From positions 1 to 46,112 of the forward strand of contig DASUXY010000014.1 in NCBI GenBank assembly GCA_036377675.1: a stretch of DNA of 46,112 nt. Direction: 5' to 3'. Below the pieces are notes generated by a model. It was given only the letters and a program-made list of their open reading frames with translations. It made no database searches and was not told where the DNA came from. This document shows, piece by piece, positions 17,518-26,992 of this stretch (position 1 is its first letter; every line of letters starts with the position of its first letter). The translations under genes were made by a program, and so were the position numbers. The DNA comes from DASUXY01 sp036377675. Lineage in GTDB: Bacteria; Bacillota; Bacilli; Bacillales; Amphibacillaceae.

Positions 17518-17781
17518 ACCTCCATCTTTTCATCTCCGGAACTCTAATTATAGCGAATCTTTTGTTCAATAAAAAGCAATCGAAGTAAATCAATCACCTG
17601 TTATGTCTATGTCAGATACCTTGACGTTAGCCTCTATTTGAAAAGCAAACGATGATCCCGCAATCCTTGCAGTTGCAAACGAGGCCATATGCTGATTTCA
17701 TAGAATCAGTCGTTTATTTTTTATCAGTAAAATCATTTTCCCTCCACTGAACTGAATAACTGCGATAAAAAACTAAAAAAA
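17518..17781. other. Intergenic region between the LOG-family gene and the meaB terminator
   Basis: AT-rich, about 260 bases (335 to the meaB stop, including the terminator). I see no gene or further regulatory signal. Confidence 0.45.
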
Positions 17782-17809
17782 TACTGCAATCATTGTTTTG
17801 ATCGCAGTA
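17782..17809 (-). terminator. Terminator of the mutA-mutB-meaB operon
   Basis: The stem TACTGCGATCA/TGATTGCAGTA (minus strand) has one mismatch and is followed by TTTTTTTAGTTTTT, a strong intrinsic terminator about 44 nt past the meaB stop. Confidence 0.88.
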
Positions 17810-17852
17810 TAAATAGTAACTGATCATCGGGTTATATGTGTCTAAGTATGAG

Positions 17853-18935
17853 CTATTCAAACAGTTGATCGACAGCGTCCGCAACGGTTAATTCGCCTTG
17901 TAACAATTTATGCTCGAGCATGTTTACTTGTTCGCGACGACCTGGCTCGGAAAAGAAGGAGTCGATTAATCGGTCACGAATCATTGTGTGGAACCAATCT
18001 TTCGTTTGTAAATGACGACGTTTATCCCAATAGCTATTTTCCTCCATCGTCTCCTTAAAGGATAAAATGGTTTCCCATACGTCGTCTAATCCTGTTCGTT
18101 CAAGGGATGATACGGGCAATGCCTTTGACATCCAACCAGGAGATGCTGGCTGTAATAAATGTAAAATTTGCCGATATTCACGTACCGTTCGTTTGGCGAG
18201 ACGTTCATTTTTACCGTCGGCTTTATGAACGACAATCATATCTGTCAATTCCATAATTCCCTTTTTCATCCCTTGCAAATCGTCTCCCGCTCCTGTAATA
18301 ACGAGTAACATGAAGAAATCAACCATGTTCCGGACCGCTGTTTCACTTTGGCCAACACCGACTGTTTCAATTAGAATAATATCGAAACCAGCCGCTTCAC
18401 ATAGAAGCATCGTTTCCCGTGTTTTTTTATGAACGCCACCTAACGTCCCTGATGAGGGGGATGGCCGTATAAAAGCGTTCGGATGATTCGCTAATTGTTG
18501 CATCCGCGTTTTATCTCCTAAAACACTTCCACCCGTTAACGAAGAACTTGGATCAATTGCTAACACCGCTACTTTATAACCCATGTTACATAACTTCAGG
18601 CCAAAGGTTTCAATAAATGTACTTTTTCCAGCTCCTGGGACACCTGTTATCCCGATGCGAATGCTGTTGCCTGCGTGCGGTAAAGCATTGAGCAATAATT
18701 GTTGTCCGTCTTCTTTATCTTGTTGGGAAATACTTTCTAACAATGTAATTCCACGAGCGAGATCGAGTCTTGACCCTTGTAATATTTTTTCAGTTAACTC
18801 ATCGACTGACTGCCGTTTGTTTTTTTTCACAAACCGTCTTCGCGATGACGGGGTCATCCCGTCATGCGAAGAATGAATGCCGTCCATGACATGCATCGCA
18901 CTGCCTTGGTTTGTTTCCTCTTTCCGCTCTGTCAT
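17853..18935 (-). CDS. meaB: MeaB/ArgK GTPase, methylmalonyl-CoA mutase chaperone
   Basis: A 360-residue G3E-family GTPase that gates loading of adenosylcobalamin into methylmalonyl-CoA mutase and protects or reactivates it. Walker A GVPGAGKST is near residue 98, followed by DPSSSLTGGSVLGDKTRM, the family hallmark, and VGVGQSETAV (switch region). HKADGKN acts as the NKxD-like guanine-specificity loop. A low-complexity N-terminus of about 30 residues precedes the domain. Its ATG overlaps the mutB stop by 4 nt (ATGA), so it is translationally coupled to its client enzyme. Confidence 0.94.
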   Translation of the reverse strand: MTERKEETNQGSAMHVMDGIHSSHDGMTPSSRRRFVKKNKRQSVDELTEKILQGSRLDLARGITLLESISQQDKEDGQQLLLNALPHAGNSIRIGITGVPGAGKSTFIETFGLKLCNMGYKVAVLAIDPSSSLTGGSVLGDKTRMQQLANHPNAFIRPSPSSGTLGGVHKKTRETMLLCEAAGFDIILIETVGVGQSETAVRNMVDFFMLLVITGAGDDLQGMKKGIMELTDMIVVHKADGKNERLAKRTVREYRQILHLLQPASPGWMSKALPVSSLERTGLDDVWETILSFKETMEENSYWDKRRHLQTKDWFHTMIRDRLIDSFFSEPGRREQVNMLEHKLLQGELTVADAVDQLFE

Positions 18936-21100
18936 TCAGCCACTTCCTCATAGCCGAGATTATGATAAATATCTTCAATGACCTTTTGGGCAGCAACTGG
19001 AATAACTGTACCCGGCCCGAAAATTGCTGATGCACCGTTTTCACGAAGGAAAGCATAATCTTGAGCTGGGATCACTCCGCCCACAACGATGAGGATGTCT
19101 TCACGTCCTAACTTTTTAAGTTCTTCTTTCAATTGAGGTACAAGTGTATTGTGTCCTGCAGCTAGTGAACTTACGCCGATGACGTGAACATCGTTTTCTG
19201 CAGCTTGGTTAGCTGTTTCTTCTGGTGTTTGGAAAAGCGGTCCGATATCAACGTCAAAGCCAAGGTCCGCAAACGAAGAAGCAATCACTTTAGCACCACG
19301 GTCGTGTCCATCTTGACCCATCTTAGCAATTAAAATTCGTGGTCGACGTCCTTCATTTTGCAAAAATTCTTCCGACATTTGTTTAACTTCTTCAATCTCT
19401 TCCTGATCAGAGAAGTTCGTGCTATAGATACCGCTGACAGACCGGACGATTGCTTTATGACGACCAGAAACAACTTCAATCGCATCTGATATTTCACCGA
19501 TCGTCGCGCGGGCTCGGGCTGCGTCTACAGCACAAGCGAGCAAGTTTTCTTCGCCTGTTTCTGCAGCTTTTGTAAGCGCATGGAGGGCTTTTGCTACTTC
19601 TTTCTCATCGCGTGTTTTGCGAATGTCTTCTAAGCGATCGACTTGCTTTTGACGAACAATCGTATTATCAATGTTTAAAATATCAATCGGTTCTTCTTGT
19701 TCAAGTCGATGTTTATTCACACCGATAATCGCTTCTGCTTTTGAGTCAATTTGCGCTTGTCTCTTAGCAGCGGCTTCTTCGATCTTCATTTTCGGCAAAC
19801 CGGTTTCAATTGCTTTAGCCATACCACCTAACTCTTCAATTTCTTCAATGTGTTCCCATGCTTTCTCCATCAGTTCGTCGGTCAGCTTTTCTACGTAATA
19901 AGAACCTCCCCATGGGTCGACTGTTTTTGTCATCATCGTTTCTTCTTGTAAAAACAGCTGTGTATTTCGAGCAATTCGCGCGGAAAAATCTGTCGGTAAT
20001 GCGATTGCTTCGTCTAAAGCATTCGTATGAAGCGATTGTGTATGTCCCATCGTTGCTGCGTTCGCTTCAATTAACGTACGTGTCACGTTGTTAAATGGAT
20101 CTTGTTCCGTTAAACTCCAACCTGATGTTTGTGAATGCGTACGTAATGCAAGTGATTTTGGATTTTTCGGATTAAACGACTTCATCATTTGTGCCCACAT
20201 TTTTCGGGCGGCTCTCATTTTTGCAACTTCCATGAAGTAATTTTTACCAATTGCCCAAAAGAACGATAATCTTGGAGCAAATGAATCGATATCGATGCCG
20301 GATTTTAATCCCGTCCTTACATACTCTAAACCATCCGCAAGTGTATAGGCGAGTTCAAGGTCTGCTGTTGCCCCTGCTTCTTGCATATGGTAACCGGAAA
20401 TTGAAATGGAGTTGAATTTCGGCATATATTTCGATGTGTACTCGAAAATGTCAGCGATAATTTTCATCGACATTTTCGGTGGATAAATGTACGTATTTCG
20501 AACCATATATTCCTTTAAAATGTCATTTTGAATCGTTCCAGCAAGCTGTTCAGGTTTTACTCCTTGTTCTTCAGCTGTGATGATATAGAAAGCCATTACC
20601 GGTAAAACAGCACCATTCATCGTCATCGATACAGACATTTCATCGAGTGGAATACCGTCGAATAAAATTTTCATATCTTCAACTGAATCAATAGCAACTC
20701 CCGCTTTTCCTACATCACCCGTTACCCGAGGATGATCGGAATCATAACCACGGTGAGTCGGTAAGTCAAAAGCAACCGATAAACCTTTTTGTCCCATCGC
20801 TAAATTTCGACGATAAAAGGCATTACTTTCTTCAGCTGTTGAAAATCCTGCATATTGCCTAACTGTCCACGGACGAGCGACATACATCGTCGGATATGGA
20901 CCTCTCGTATTTGGTGTAATCCCAGGGAAGTCTCGCAAATGTTCAAGCCCTTTTAAATCTTCGGCTGTATATAACGACTTAATGTCAATGCCCTCATTCG
21001 TCTGAATACGTTCTTCTTCAGTCGTCGATGGCTGACGAACAGGTTCAAACTTCTCGGTTGTAAATGGTTGTACGTTTTTAAAATCTGGTTTACGCATCAC
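18932..21100 (-). CDS. mutB: Methylmalonyl-CoA mutase large (cobalamin-binding) subunit
   Basis: A 722-residue catalytic subunit that interconverts (R)-methylmalonyl-CoA and succinyl-CoA with adenosylcobalamin. The TIM-barrel domain includes the active-site stretch TMYVARPWTVRQYAGFST. The C-terminal B12 domain has DGHDRG, with D597, H599 (the lower cobalt ligand) and G602. Length fits the MutB/ScpA family. The start overlaps the end of mutA by 11 nt. Together with mutA it forms the heterodimeric type found in many Gram-positive bacteria. Confidence 0.95.
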   Translation of the reverse strand: MMRKPDFKNVQPFTTEKFEPVRQPSTTEEERIQTNEGIDIKSLYTAEDLKGLEHLRDFPGITPNTRGPYPTMYVARPWTVRQYAGFSTAEESNAFYRRNLAMGQKGLSVAFDLPTHRGYDSDHPRVTGDVGKAGVAIDSVEDMKILFDGIPLDEMSVSMTMNGAVLPVMAFYIITAEEQGVKPEQLAGTIQNDILKEYMVRNTYIYPPKMSMKIIADIFEYTSKYMPKFNSISISGYHMQEAGATADLELAYTLADGLEYVRTGLKSGIDIDSFAPRLSFFWAIGKNYFMEVAKMRAARKMWAQMMKSFNPKNPKSLALRTHSQTSGWSLTEQDPFNNVTRTLIEANAATMGHTQSLHTNALDEAIALPTDFSARIARNTQLFLQEETMMTKTVDPWGGSYYVEKLTDELMEKAWEHIEEIEELGGMAKAIETGLPKMKIEEAAAKRQAQIDSKAEAIIGVNKHRLEQEEPIDILNIDNTIVRQKQVDRLEDIRKTRDEKEVAKALHALTKAAETGEENLLACAVDAARARATIGEISDAIEVVSGRHKAIVRSVSGIYSTNFSDQEEIEEVKQMSEEFLQNEGRRPRILIAKMGQDGHDRGAKVIASSFADLGFDVDIGPLFQTPEETANQAAENDVHVIGVSSLAAGHNTLVPQLKEELKKLGREDILIVVGGVIPAQDYAFLRENGASAIFGPGTVIPVAAQKVIEDIYHNLGYEEVAE

Positions 21101-22802
21101 GACGATCTCCTCTCCACTTGTTTTTGATTTCTGTCAGTTTAGCAATTTGATCTTGCCCTTTATAAACAAATCCACTCACGCCGGCATCGATCCATGACTT
21201 TTCGACAGATGGGGCATATGTTCCTGCAACATCAATCCACAATGATTTTGGCATTTCTGCGACAAACTCATTTACCACTTGCTCGGTTTCTGCTACACTT
21301 GCGCAAATAACGCCGTAATCAAATGGATTATTTTCAATCCATTCGTATGCTTCCTTCACTGTAGAAAAAGCTGGGCTCCATTCCGCTTGTAGACCACCCG
21401 TTGCTAAATATCCACTAACAAAGTCGGCCCGTGGTTTGAAGTCAGCTAATTTTCCAAACGTTAATAAAGCAATCTTCGGCTGTTCTTTTTGGAAGTAGCC
21501 TCGAAACTCTTCATACGGTTTAGCCAGTCGGCCAGCAACTTCCATCGACTTTTCTGTTTCGTCAAATTCGTCTGTTAAATTAGCATATACATTTGTACCG
21601 ATTAATGATTTTTTATTTCGAACGAGTTGATCCATACGATATTCGTGCATCTTTTCTAGACGATTATCTAGTTGACCACTGGAAACGTATGCTTTATAGC
21701 CACCTTTTTCTTCGATTTCTAAAAAGAAATTCCATGCTTTTTCAACAAGTTGTTTCGTTAACGATTCGATAAAGTAAGAGCCACCTGCAGGATCTGTCAC
21801 TTCACCGACGAGCGTTTCTTCCTTAATGACGAGTTGTACGTTCCGGGCTAGGCGGAATGAATTCGGTGTAACACCTGTTAAAATATCGTGCGGATGAACC
21901 GTTAAAATATCCGTCCCCCCGAGGACAGCTGAAAGGGCTTCGTTTCCAGCCCTTAGAAGATTGACATACGGATCGAGTTTCGAATATGAACGAAGGGATG
22001 TTTCTGAATACACTGGAACAGGACGATTTTTCGTTTCCCCATATGCTTCGCTAAATGTTTGCCATAACACACGAAATGCTCGAATTTTTGCTATTTCCAT
22101 AAAAAAGTGTGTATCAATGGAAAAGCGTACAAAAAATTTGTCAGCAAATGTCGAAAAATCTTCATAGGACGTTGCAACCTCTGCCGCTTTTGCCAATGTA
22201 GTTGCTAGTTCGGTAACAGAGTCTGCTCCGTCATGATGAATCTGGCGCGAATCGGCACAAATCGTTCGGACTTTTCTGTATCCGCCTGGTAATACGATCG
22301 ATTCGCCGGAAACAGCTCCTTGAACCGAAGAACGTTTCTCCTCTGGGATCCGTTCAAAAATCGTCAAGAACAGGTCGTCTTTTGCTACATTCAGTGCATA
22401 CACGGGAATACGTATGACTATTTGAGCTAATTTTTCTAATTGCTCTTCCTCCCATGCAATCGGTTGGCTTCCATCATAAACAACGGCTTCGTTTCCACGC
22501 TTCAGTGAGTCATCCAACTGTTCGAGAAACAACTCACCGGTCGTTGCATATAGCTGTTGAGCTACAACCCATTGATCCTTCGCTTTTCCTTGGCGTACAG
22601 CTTGAATCATCTGTTGTACTTTTTCATCGGAATAATTATCCAACTGCTCAATCGTATATAACGGTTGAATTTCTATATTTTCTTCTGTCATTGTTGTTAA
22701 AGTATCGACAGTTCTTCCACGTAATGATTTAGCAGCAACCTCTTGCCACGTTGCATAGTCTGCTTGTTTAAACGAGGTAGATTTCATCTGTTCTATCATC
22801 AT
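21090..22802 (-). CDS. mutA: Methylmalonyl-CoA mutase small subunit
   Basis: A 570-residue paralogue of the large subunit. It keeps the barrel segments (for example RNVQLVIKEETLVGEVTDPAGGSYFIE) but its C-terminal domain lacks the DxHxxG cobalamin motif: at that place it reads PKIALLTFGKLADFKPRADF. It is the non-catalytic partner that stabilises MutB. It is the first gene of mutA-mutB-meaB; a hairpin with a T-tract lies about 80 nt upstream. Confidence 0.93.
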   Translation of the reverse strand: MMIEQMKSTSFKQADYATWQEVAAKSLRGRTVDTLTTMTEENIEIQPLYTIEQLDNYSDEKVQQMIQAVRQGKAKDQWVVAQQLYATTGELFLEQLDDSLKRGNEAVVYDGSQPIAWEEEQLEKLAQIVIRIPVYALNVAKDDLFLTIFERIPEEKRSSVQGAVSGESIVLPGGYRKVRTICADSRQIHHDGADSVTELATTLAKAAEVATSYEDFSTFADKFFVRFSIDTHFFMEIAKIRAFRVLWQTFSEAYGETKNRPVPVYSETSLRSYSKLDPYVNLLRAGNEALSAVLGGTDILTVHPHDILTGVTPNSFRLARNVQLVIKEETLVGEVTDPAGGSYFIESLTKQLVEKAWNFFLEIEEKGGYKAYVSSGQLDNRLEKMHEYRMDQLVRNKKSLIGTNVYANLTDEFDETEKSMEVAGRLAKPYEEFRGYFQKEQPKIALLTFGKLADFKPRADFVSGYLATGGLQAEWSPAFSTVKEAYEWIENNPFDYGVICASVAETEQVVNEFVAEMPKSLWIDVAGTYAPSVEKSWIDAGVSGFVYKGQDQIAKLTEIKNKWRGDRRDA

Positions 22803-22880
22803 TCTTCCGCTCCTTCTTCTCTGAAAATGATAACATTATTTTCGTTGGTCCGCTATGCCTCATTGATTATAAAAAAATGA

Positions 22881-22912
22881 AAACACTCTTTCTTATGTAC
22901 AAAAAGAGTTTC
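22881..22912 (-). terminator. Hairpin with T-tract in the leader of mutA
   Basis: On the minus strand AAACTCTTT and AAAGAGTGTTT can pair (about 8-9 bp with one mismatch), followed by TTTTCATTTTTTTAT. It lies 80-110 nt before mutA and could be an attenuator or the end of a short transcript. The stem is weak. Confidence 0.4.
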
Positions 22913-23885
22913 CAAAATACGACATGAAGACCGCTATCCTTTAATGGATTCGCTTAGATAATTCGTTAAAGAAATAGTTAAGTACAAACGCGTTCATTTT
23001 TATTATGTTTTACGTCCGTTTTCATTTTATACACACGCTATTTCCTTTGAACGAGGGCAATTACACCCATCCGTTAACTCAAAAAGTTGAAGTGAAGTTA
23101 TGTGCATAAGAGCCTATTATAAAAACATAGAAAGTGTTCTGACATCTACTTTATGAACCTATCATTCAATCTTTTCTAACCTCACATCTATGAAACGAAT
23201 GGATGAAGTAAGGATATTACTACAAACTTGTCAAGATAAATATGTAGCTATAAATCAATACATTATTATGAAAGCTTATACCCTATCTTCACTTTCGTTT
23301 TAAATCTCATTAACAGAAAACAATCCATCCTTTCGAATTATGAAAATCTTTCAATTGTTGTCTTGTTCTCTTCGCAGTCAACTCCTTCAGCTGTATTACG
23401 AATATCCTATCGGAATCACGGAATAAAATCAATCGTATTTTCTGTTTTTTATGTGCTCTTGATTCATTTTGAACATATTTTTTGACGAGTTTGTGAAATT
23501 TTCCACACTCCCATACTATAATAGCATATTTTTTTCATCTCTGGAATAACTCTTCAATCCTTTTAGAAACTTCCTGACGATGGAACATCTCATAAAATGT
23601 GTCAATATTGTGCGCAAAGGGCTGATTGATCGGCTCTTTTTAAGTGGATAGACTCTACGCATATGAGATTTTACGAAAGAGTATATCATCTAATGTATAA
23701 AATTTAAAGGCTATAATAAACATTTCCTACGTGGACGTAAACAGATGATTTAATCCATCCGTTCGCTTAAAAAGTGTAAATCAATGTGATAACCTTTGAA
23801 TATGTACGGATCAACGATCGTCCGCTCGGACAATACGAATTTAAGTGAAGATACGCAACCGTTTCCTATGCACCGTGAAATAAAC
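22913..23885. other. Long intergenic region between mutA and fadE
   Basis: Nearly 1 kb of AT-rich sequence without a supportable gene. A 34-codon open fragment on the minus strand (23535-23639, including NIDTFYEMFHRQEVSKRIEE) has coding-like composition but starts after a stop and lacks a start codon with a ribosome site, so it may be a gene remnant. The mutA promoter must be in this region, but I cannot fix it. Confidence 0.4.
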
Positions 23886-23920
23886 AACCATCCGGCAAGA
23901 GATTACCCTTGCGGATGGTT
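23886..23920 (-). terminator. Terminator of the fadN-fadA-fadE operon
   Basis: AACCATCCG/CGGATGGTT plus inner GCAAG/CTTGC pairing with one bulge, 15 nt past the fadE stop. The minus-strand tail is GTTTATTTC. Confidence 0.8.
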
Positions 23921-23934
23921 TCGTGATTTATTGT

Positions 23935-25719
23935 TTATACTGTATATTTTTCTTCCTCAATAATCGTTTTCGCGATTTCTCGTTTTTTCGCAATGACATT
24001 TGTCGGTGTATGACGTGTTAACTTCCGAAGAGATGAAAGCATCATTCGTAACGTATCGCCTTCTTCAACCGCAATTAAAATTTCTTTTGCATCTGCTTCA
24101 ATTCGATTGAACGCTTCTTGGACATACACTTGTGTGTATAATAGTTTTTGTTTGTTTTTCTCTTCACCTGTTTGATTAAATGCCTTTTCAGTACGTAAAA
24201 TAGCAGCTTCCATATTGTAAACATCAGCAGCCATGTCGGCAAGGTTTGCTAAGATTTCCTGTTCATGTTCAATTTTCTGCATATATTTTTGGGCAGCGAG
24301 TCCTGCAGCGAGTAGAACAATTTTCTTTGCGTTCTTCAATAAATACTTCTCTTGCTCAAGCGGTTCTGTACCTGGTTCTTCTGGCATCATCATCATCAGT
24401 TCCTCTTGCAAGCCTTGTGCCTTTTGCAATAAAGGAAGTTCACCTTTCATCGCTTTTTTCAGCAATGTTCCTGGTACCAGGAAACGGTTAATTTCGTTTG
24501 TTCCTTCAAAAATCCGATTGATCCGCGAGTCACGGTACATTCGTTCTACTTCATATTCTTGCATAAATCCATACCCACCGTGTAACTGGACTGCTTCATC
24601 TACTACATCATCAAGCAATTCACTACATGTGTATTTATTCATCGAACATTCGATTTGATATTCCGCAATCGCTCGTGCGATTTCACGGCCATCTTTTAAT
24701 TGTTCGGCTGTTAATGACCCCATACGTTGTTCGAACAATCCAACTGTTCGGTAGACGGCACTTTCATTCGCATACGTATTTGAAGCCATCGTCGCTAATT
24801 TTTCTTGTGTCAATGTGAAACTGGAAATTGGCTGATTAAATTGTTTTCTTTCATTTACGTACTTCGTAGCTAGTTCAATCCCGCGCTTCGCTCCGCCAAC
24901 CCCACCGATGGCTAGCTTGTAACGACCGACATTTAAAATATTAAAGGCGATGATGTGTCCGCGACCTTTTGTCCCTAGTAAATTTTCAACAGGCACTTCA
25001 GCATCTTCTAGGACGAGCGTACGCGTCGATGAGCTTTTAATTCCCATTTTCTTTTCTTCTGGTCCAACGGAAACACCCGGATATTCACGCTCGACGATAA
25101 ATGCTGAGAAATGTTCACCATCAATTTTGGCATAGACGACAAATACATCGGCAAAATCAGAGTTTGTAATCCACTGCTTTTCACCGTTTAAAATATAATG
25201 TGTCCCTGCTTCATTTAAAGTAGCCGTCGTTTTAGCACCGAGAGCATCGGATCCAGATCCCGGCTCTGTTAAAGCGTATGCAGCAATGAGTTCACCTGTT
25301 GCTAGCTTCGGTAAATACTTCCGTTTTTGCTCTTCATTTCCGAAAAATACGATTGGAAGTGTACCAATTCCAACATGCGCTCCATGTGTAATTGAAAATC
25401 CACCCGCTCGAGCAAACTTTTCCGTAATTAACGATGAACTAATTTTATCTAACGCTAATCCACCGTATTCTTCAGGAATATCAGCACTCAATAAACCGAG
25501 TTCGCCAGCTTTTTTCAACAGTTCGACGGAATACTCAAATTCATGATTTTCTAACTTATCAATGAGCGGGACAACTTCTCCTTCAACAAAATCTTCAGTT
25601 GTTTTAGCAATCATGTGATGCTCTTCTGTAAAGTCTTCGGGCGTAATGACATCGTCACCTGTTAAATCTTCAACTAAAAATGCTCCACCTTTAAATAGTT
25701 TATCCTTCGTTTCACTCAT
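23935..25719 (-). CDS. fadE: Acyl-CoA dehydrogenase FadE
   Basis: A 594-residue FAD enzyme that makes trans-2-enoyl-CoA from acyl-CoA, the first step of beta-oxidation. The FAD-binding stretch YALTEPGSGSDALGAKTTA, the middle beta domain, and the catalytic glutamate motif IFEGTNEINR in the C-terminal alpha domain are all visible. An extra C-terminal part of about 160 residues makes it the long form found in Bacillus FadE/YusJ. The ATG at 25719 has GGAAG upstream. It is separated from fadA by about 80 nt that hold a perfect palindrome. Confidence 0.94.
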   Translation of the reverse strand: MSETKDKLFKGGAFLVEDLTGDDVITPEDFTEEHHMIAKTTEDFVEGEVVPLIDKLENHEFEYSVELLKKAGELGLLSADIPEEYGGLALDKISSSLITEKFARAGGFSITHGAHVGIGTLPIVFFGNEEQKRKYLPKLATGELIAAYALTEPGSGSDALGAKTTATLNEAGTHYILNGEKQWITNSDFADVFVVYAKIDGEHFSAFIVEREYPGVSVGPEEKKMGIKSSSTRTLVLEDAEVPVENLLGTKGRGHIIAFNILNVGRYKLAIGGVGGAKRGIELATKYVNERKQFNQPISSFTLTQEKLATMASNTYANESAVYRTVGLFEQRMGSLTAEQLKDGREIARAIAEYQIECSMNKYTCSELLDDVVDEAVQLHGGYGFMQEYEVERMYRDSRINRIFEGTNEINRFLVPGTLLKKAMKGELPLLQKAQGLQEELMMMMPEEPGTEPLEQEKYLLKNAKKIVLLAAGLAAQKYMQKIEHEQEILANLADMAADVYNMEAAILRTEKAFNQTGEEKNKQKLLYTQVYVQEAFNRIEADAKEILIAVEEGDTLRMMLSSLRKLTRHTPTNVIAKKREIAKTIIEEEKYTV

Positions 25720-25750
25720 ATCTATCTTCCTTTCATTTTGATTTTAAATT

Positions 25751-25779
25751 CGTCTGTAAGTTTAGTAAACTTACAGACG
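25751..25779. repeat. Perfect 29-nt palindrome between fadA and fadE
   Basis: CGTCTGTAAGTTTA, a central G, then TAAACTTACAGACG. As RNA it forms a 12-bp stem with a small loop. No T-tract follows on the minus strand, so a strong terminator is unlikely. It may be an mRNA processing or stability element or a protein-binding site. Confidence 0.8.
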
Positions 25780-25798
25780 GCACTACTTATAGATATTT

Positions 25799-26974
25799 TT
25801 ATAACCGTTCAAACACTCCAGCAGCTCCCATACCTCCACCGATACACATCGTCACTATTCCAAACTGTTCATTCCGCCGTTTCATCTCATGCATAAGTGT
25901 TAACGTTAATTTCGTACCTGTCATTCCAAGTGGGTGTCCTAAGGCAATGGCACCACCGTTAACGTTTACAATTGACGGATCTAAATCTAATTCACGAATG
26001 ACTTGAATCGACTGGGAGGCAAATGCTTCATTTAATTCAATGAGACCTATATCAGAAAGTTCAAGCCCTGCTAATTTCAATGCTTTTGGGATCGCTTTTA
26101 CAGGTCCAATACCCATGACTTCAGGTTCGACACCTGCGACCGCAAAAGAATGGAATTTGAGCAAAGGAGTTAGTCCTTCAGCTTCAGCTTTTTCACGCTC
26201 CATAACGAGTACAGAGGCAGCACCATCACTCATTTGTGATGAATTTCCTGCAGTAACAGATCCTTTCACATGGAAAGCAGGACGCAGTTTTGATAAAACA
26301 TCTATATGGGTATCTGGACGTACCCCTTCATCCATTTCGAACATAAATTCCTTTTCGACGATTTTTCCGTCCTTACCGACGACTCGTTCTGTCACTTCAA
26401 CAGGAACGATTTCGTCAGCAAACTTCCCTTCCTTTATTGCTTGGGCAGCTCGTTTGTGACTTTCAACAGCAAATGCATCTTGATCCTTTCGAGAAATGTT
26501 AAAACGATTGGCGACTTCCTCTGCTGTATGTCCCATACCCATGTAATATTCAGGCGCCTGTTCGACGAGTGTAGGGTTTGGTTTAATAACATGTCCACCC
26601 ATTGGAATTAAACTCATTGACTCTGCCCCACCGGCAATGATTGCCTCTGCATGGCCGACCATAATTCGCTCAGCTGCATAGGCGATACTTTGCAGTCCGG
26701 ATGAACAATACCTGTTAATTGTAATTCCTGGTACATCTTTTGGTAGTCCTGCTAATCGCGCTATATTTCTTGCCATATTCATACCTTGTTCTGCTTCTGG
26801 CATGGCGTTTCCGATAATAATATCATCAATCGTTCCATCATATCCCCCGGCACGCTTTAACGTTTCTTTAATTGTTAAAGCTGCTAAATCATCTGGCCGT
26901 GTATTCGCAAGTGATCCTCTTTTTGCTCTTCCGACTGGGGTTCTTGCACCTGCAACAATGACTGCTTCCTTCAC
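25799..26974 (-). CDS. fadA: 3-ketoacyl-CoA thiolase FadA
   Basis: A 391-residue thiolase that cleaves 3-ketoacyl-CoA to acetyl-CoA plus a shortened acyl-CoA. The acyl-accepting Cys90 is in NRYCSSGLQS, His347 in ALGHPLGMTG and the second active-site Cys377 in CIGGGMGAAG. Length is typical. The start at ATG 26974 is preceded by GAGGGGG. It follows fadN by about 18 nt. Confidence 0.95.
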   Translation of the reverse strand: MKEAVIVAGARTPVGRAKRGSLANTRPDDLAALTIKETLKRAGGYDGTIDDIIIGNAMPEAEQGMNMARNIARLAGLPKDVPGITINRYCSSGLQSIAYAAERIMVGHAEAIIAGGAESMSLIPMGGHVIKPNPTLVEQAPEYYMGMGHTAEEVANRFNISRKDQDAFAVESHKRAAQAIKEGKFADEIVPVEVTERVVGKDGKIVEKEFMFEMDEGVRPDTHIDVLSKLRPAFHVKGSVTAGNSSQMSDGAASVLVMEREKAEAEGLTPLLKFHSFAVAGVEPEVMGIGPVKAIPKALKLAGLELSDIGLIELNEAFASQSIQVIRELDLDPSIVNVNGGAIALGHPLGMTGTKLTLTLMHEMKRRNEQFGIVTMCIGGGMGAAGVFERL

Positions 26975-26992
26975 ATCGATTCCCCCTCTTCT

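Noticed and set aside
24233..24658. A 141-codon plus-strand open frame inside fadE.
   Set aside because: Ser/Cys/Phe-rich shadow of the FadE C-terminal coding sequence; no start signal.
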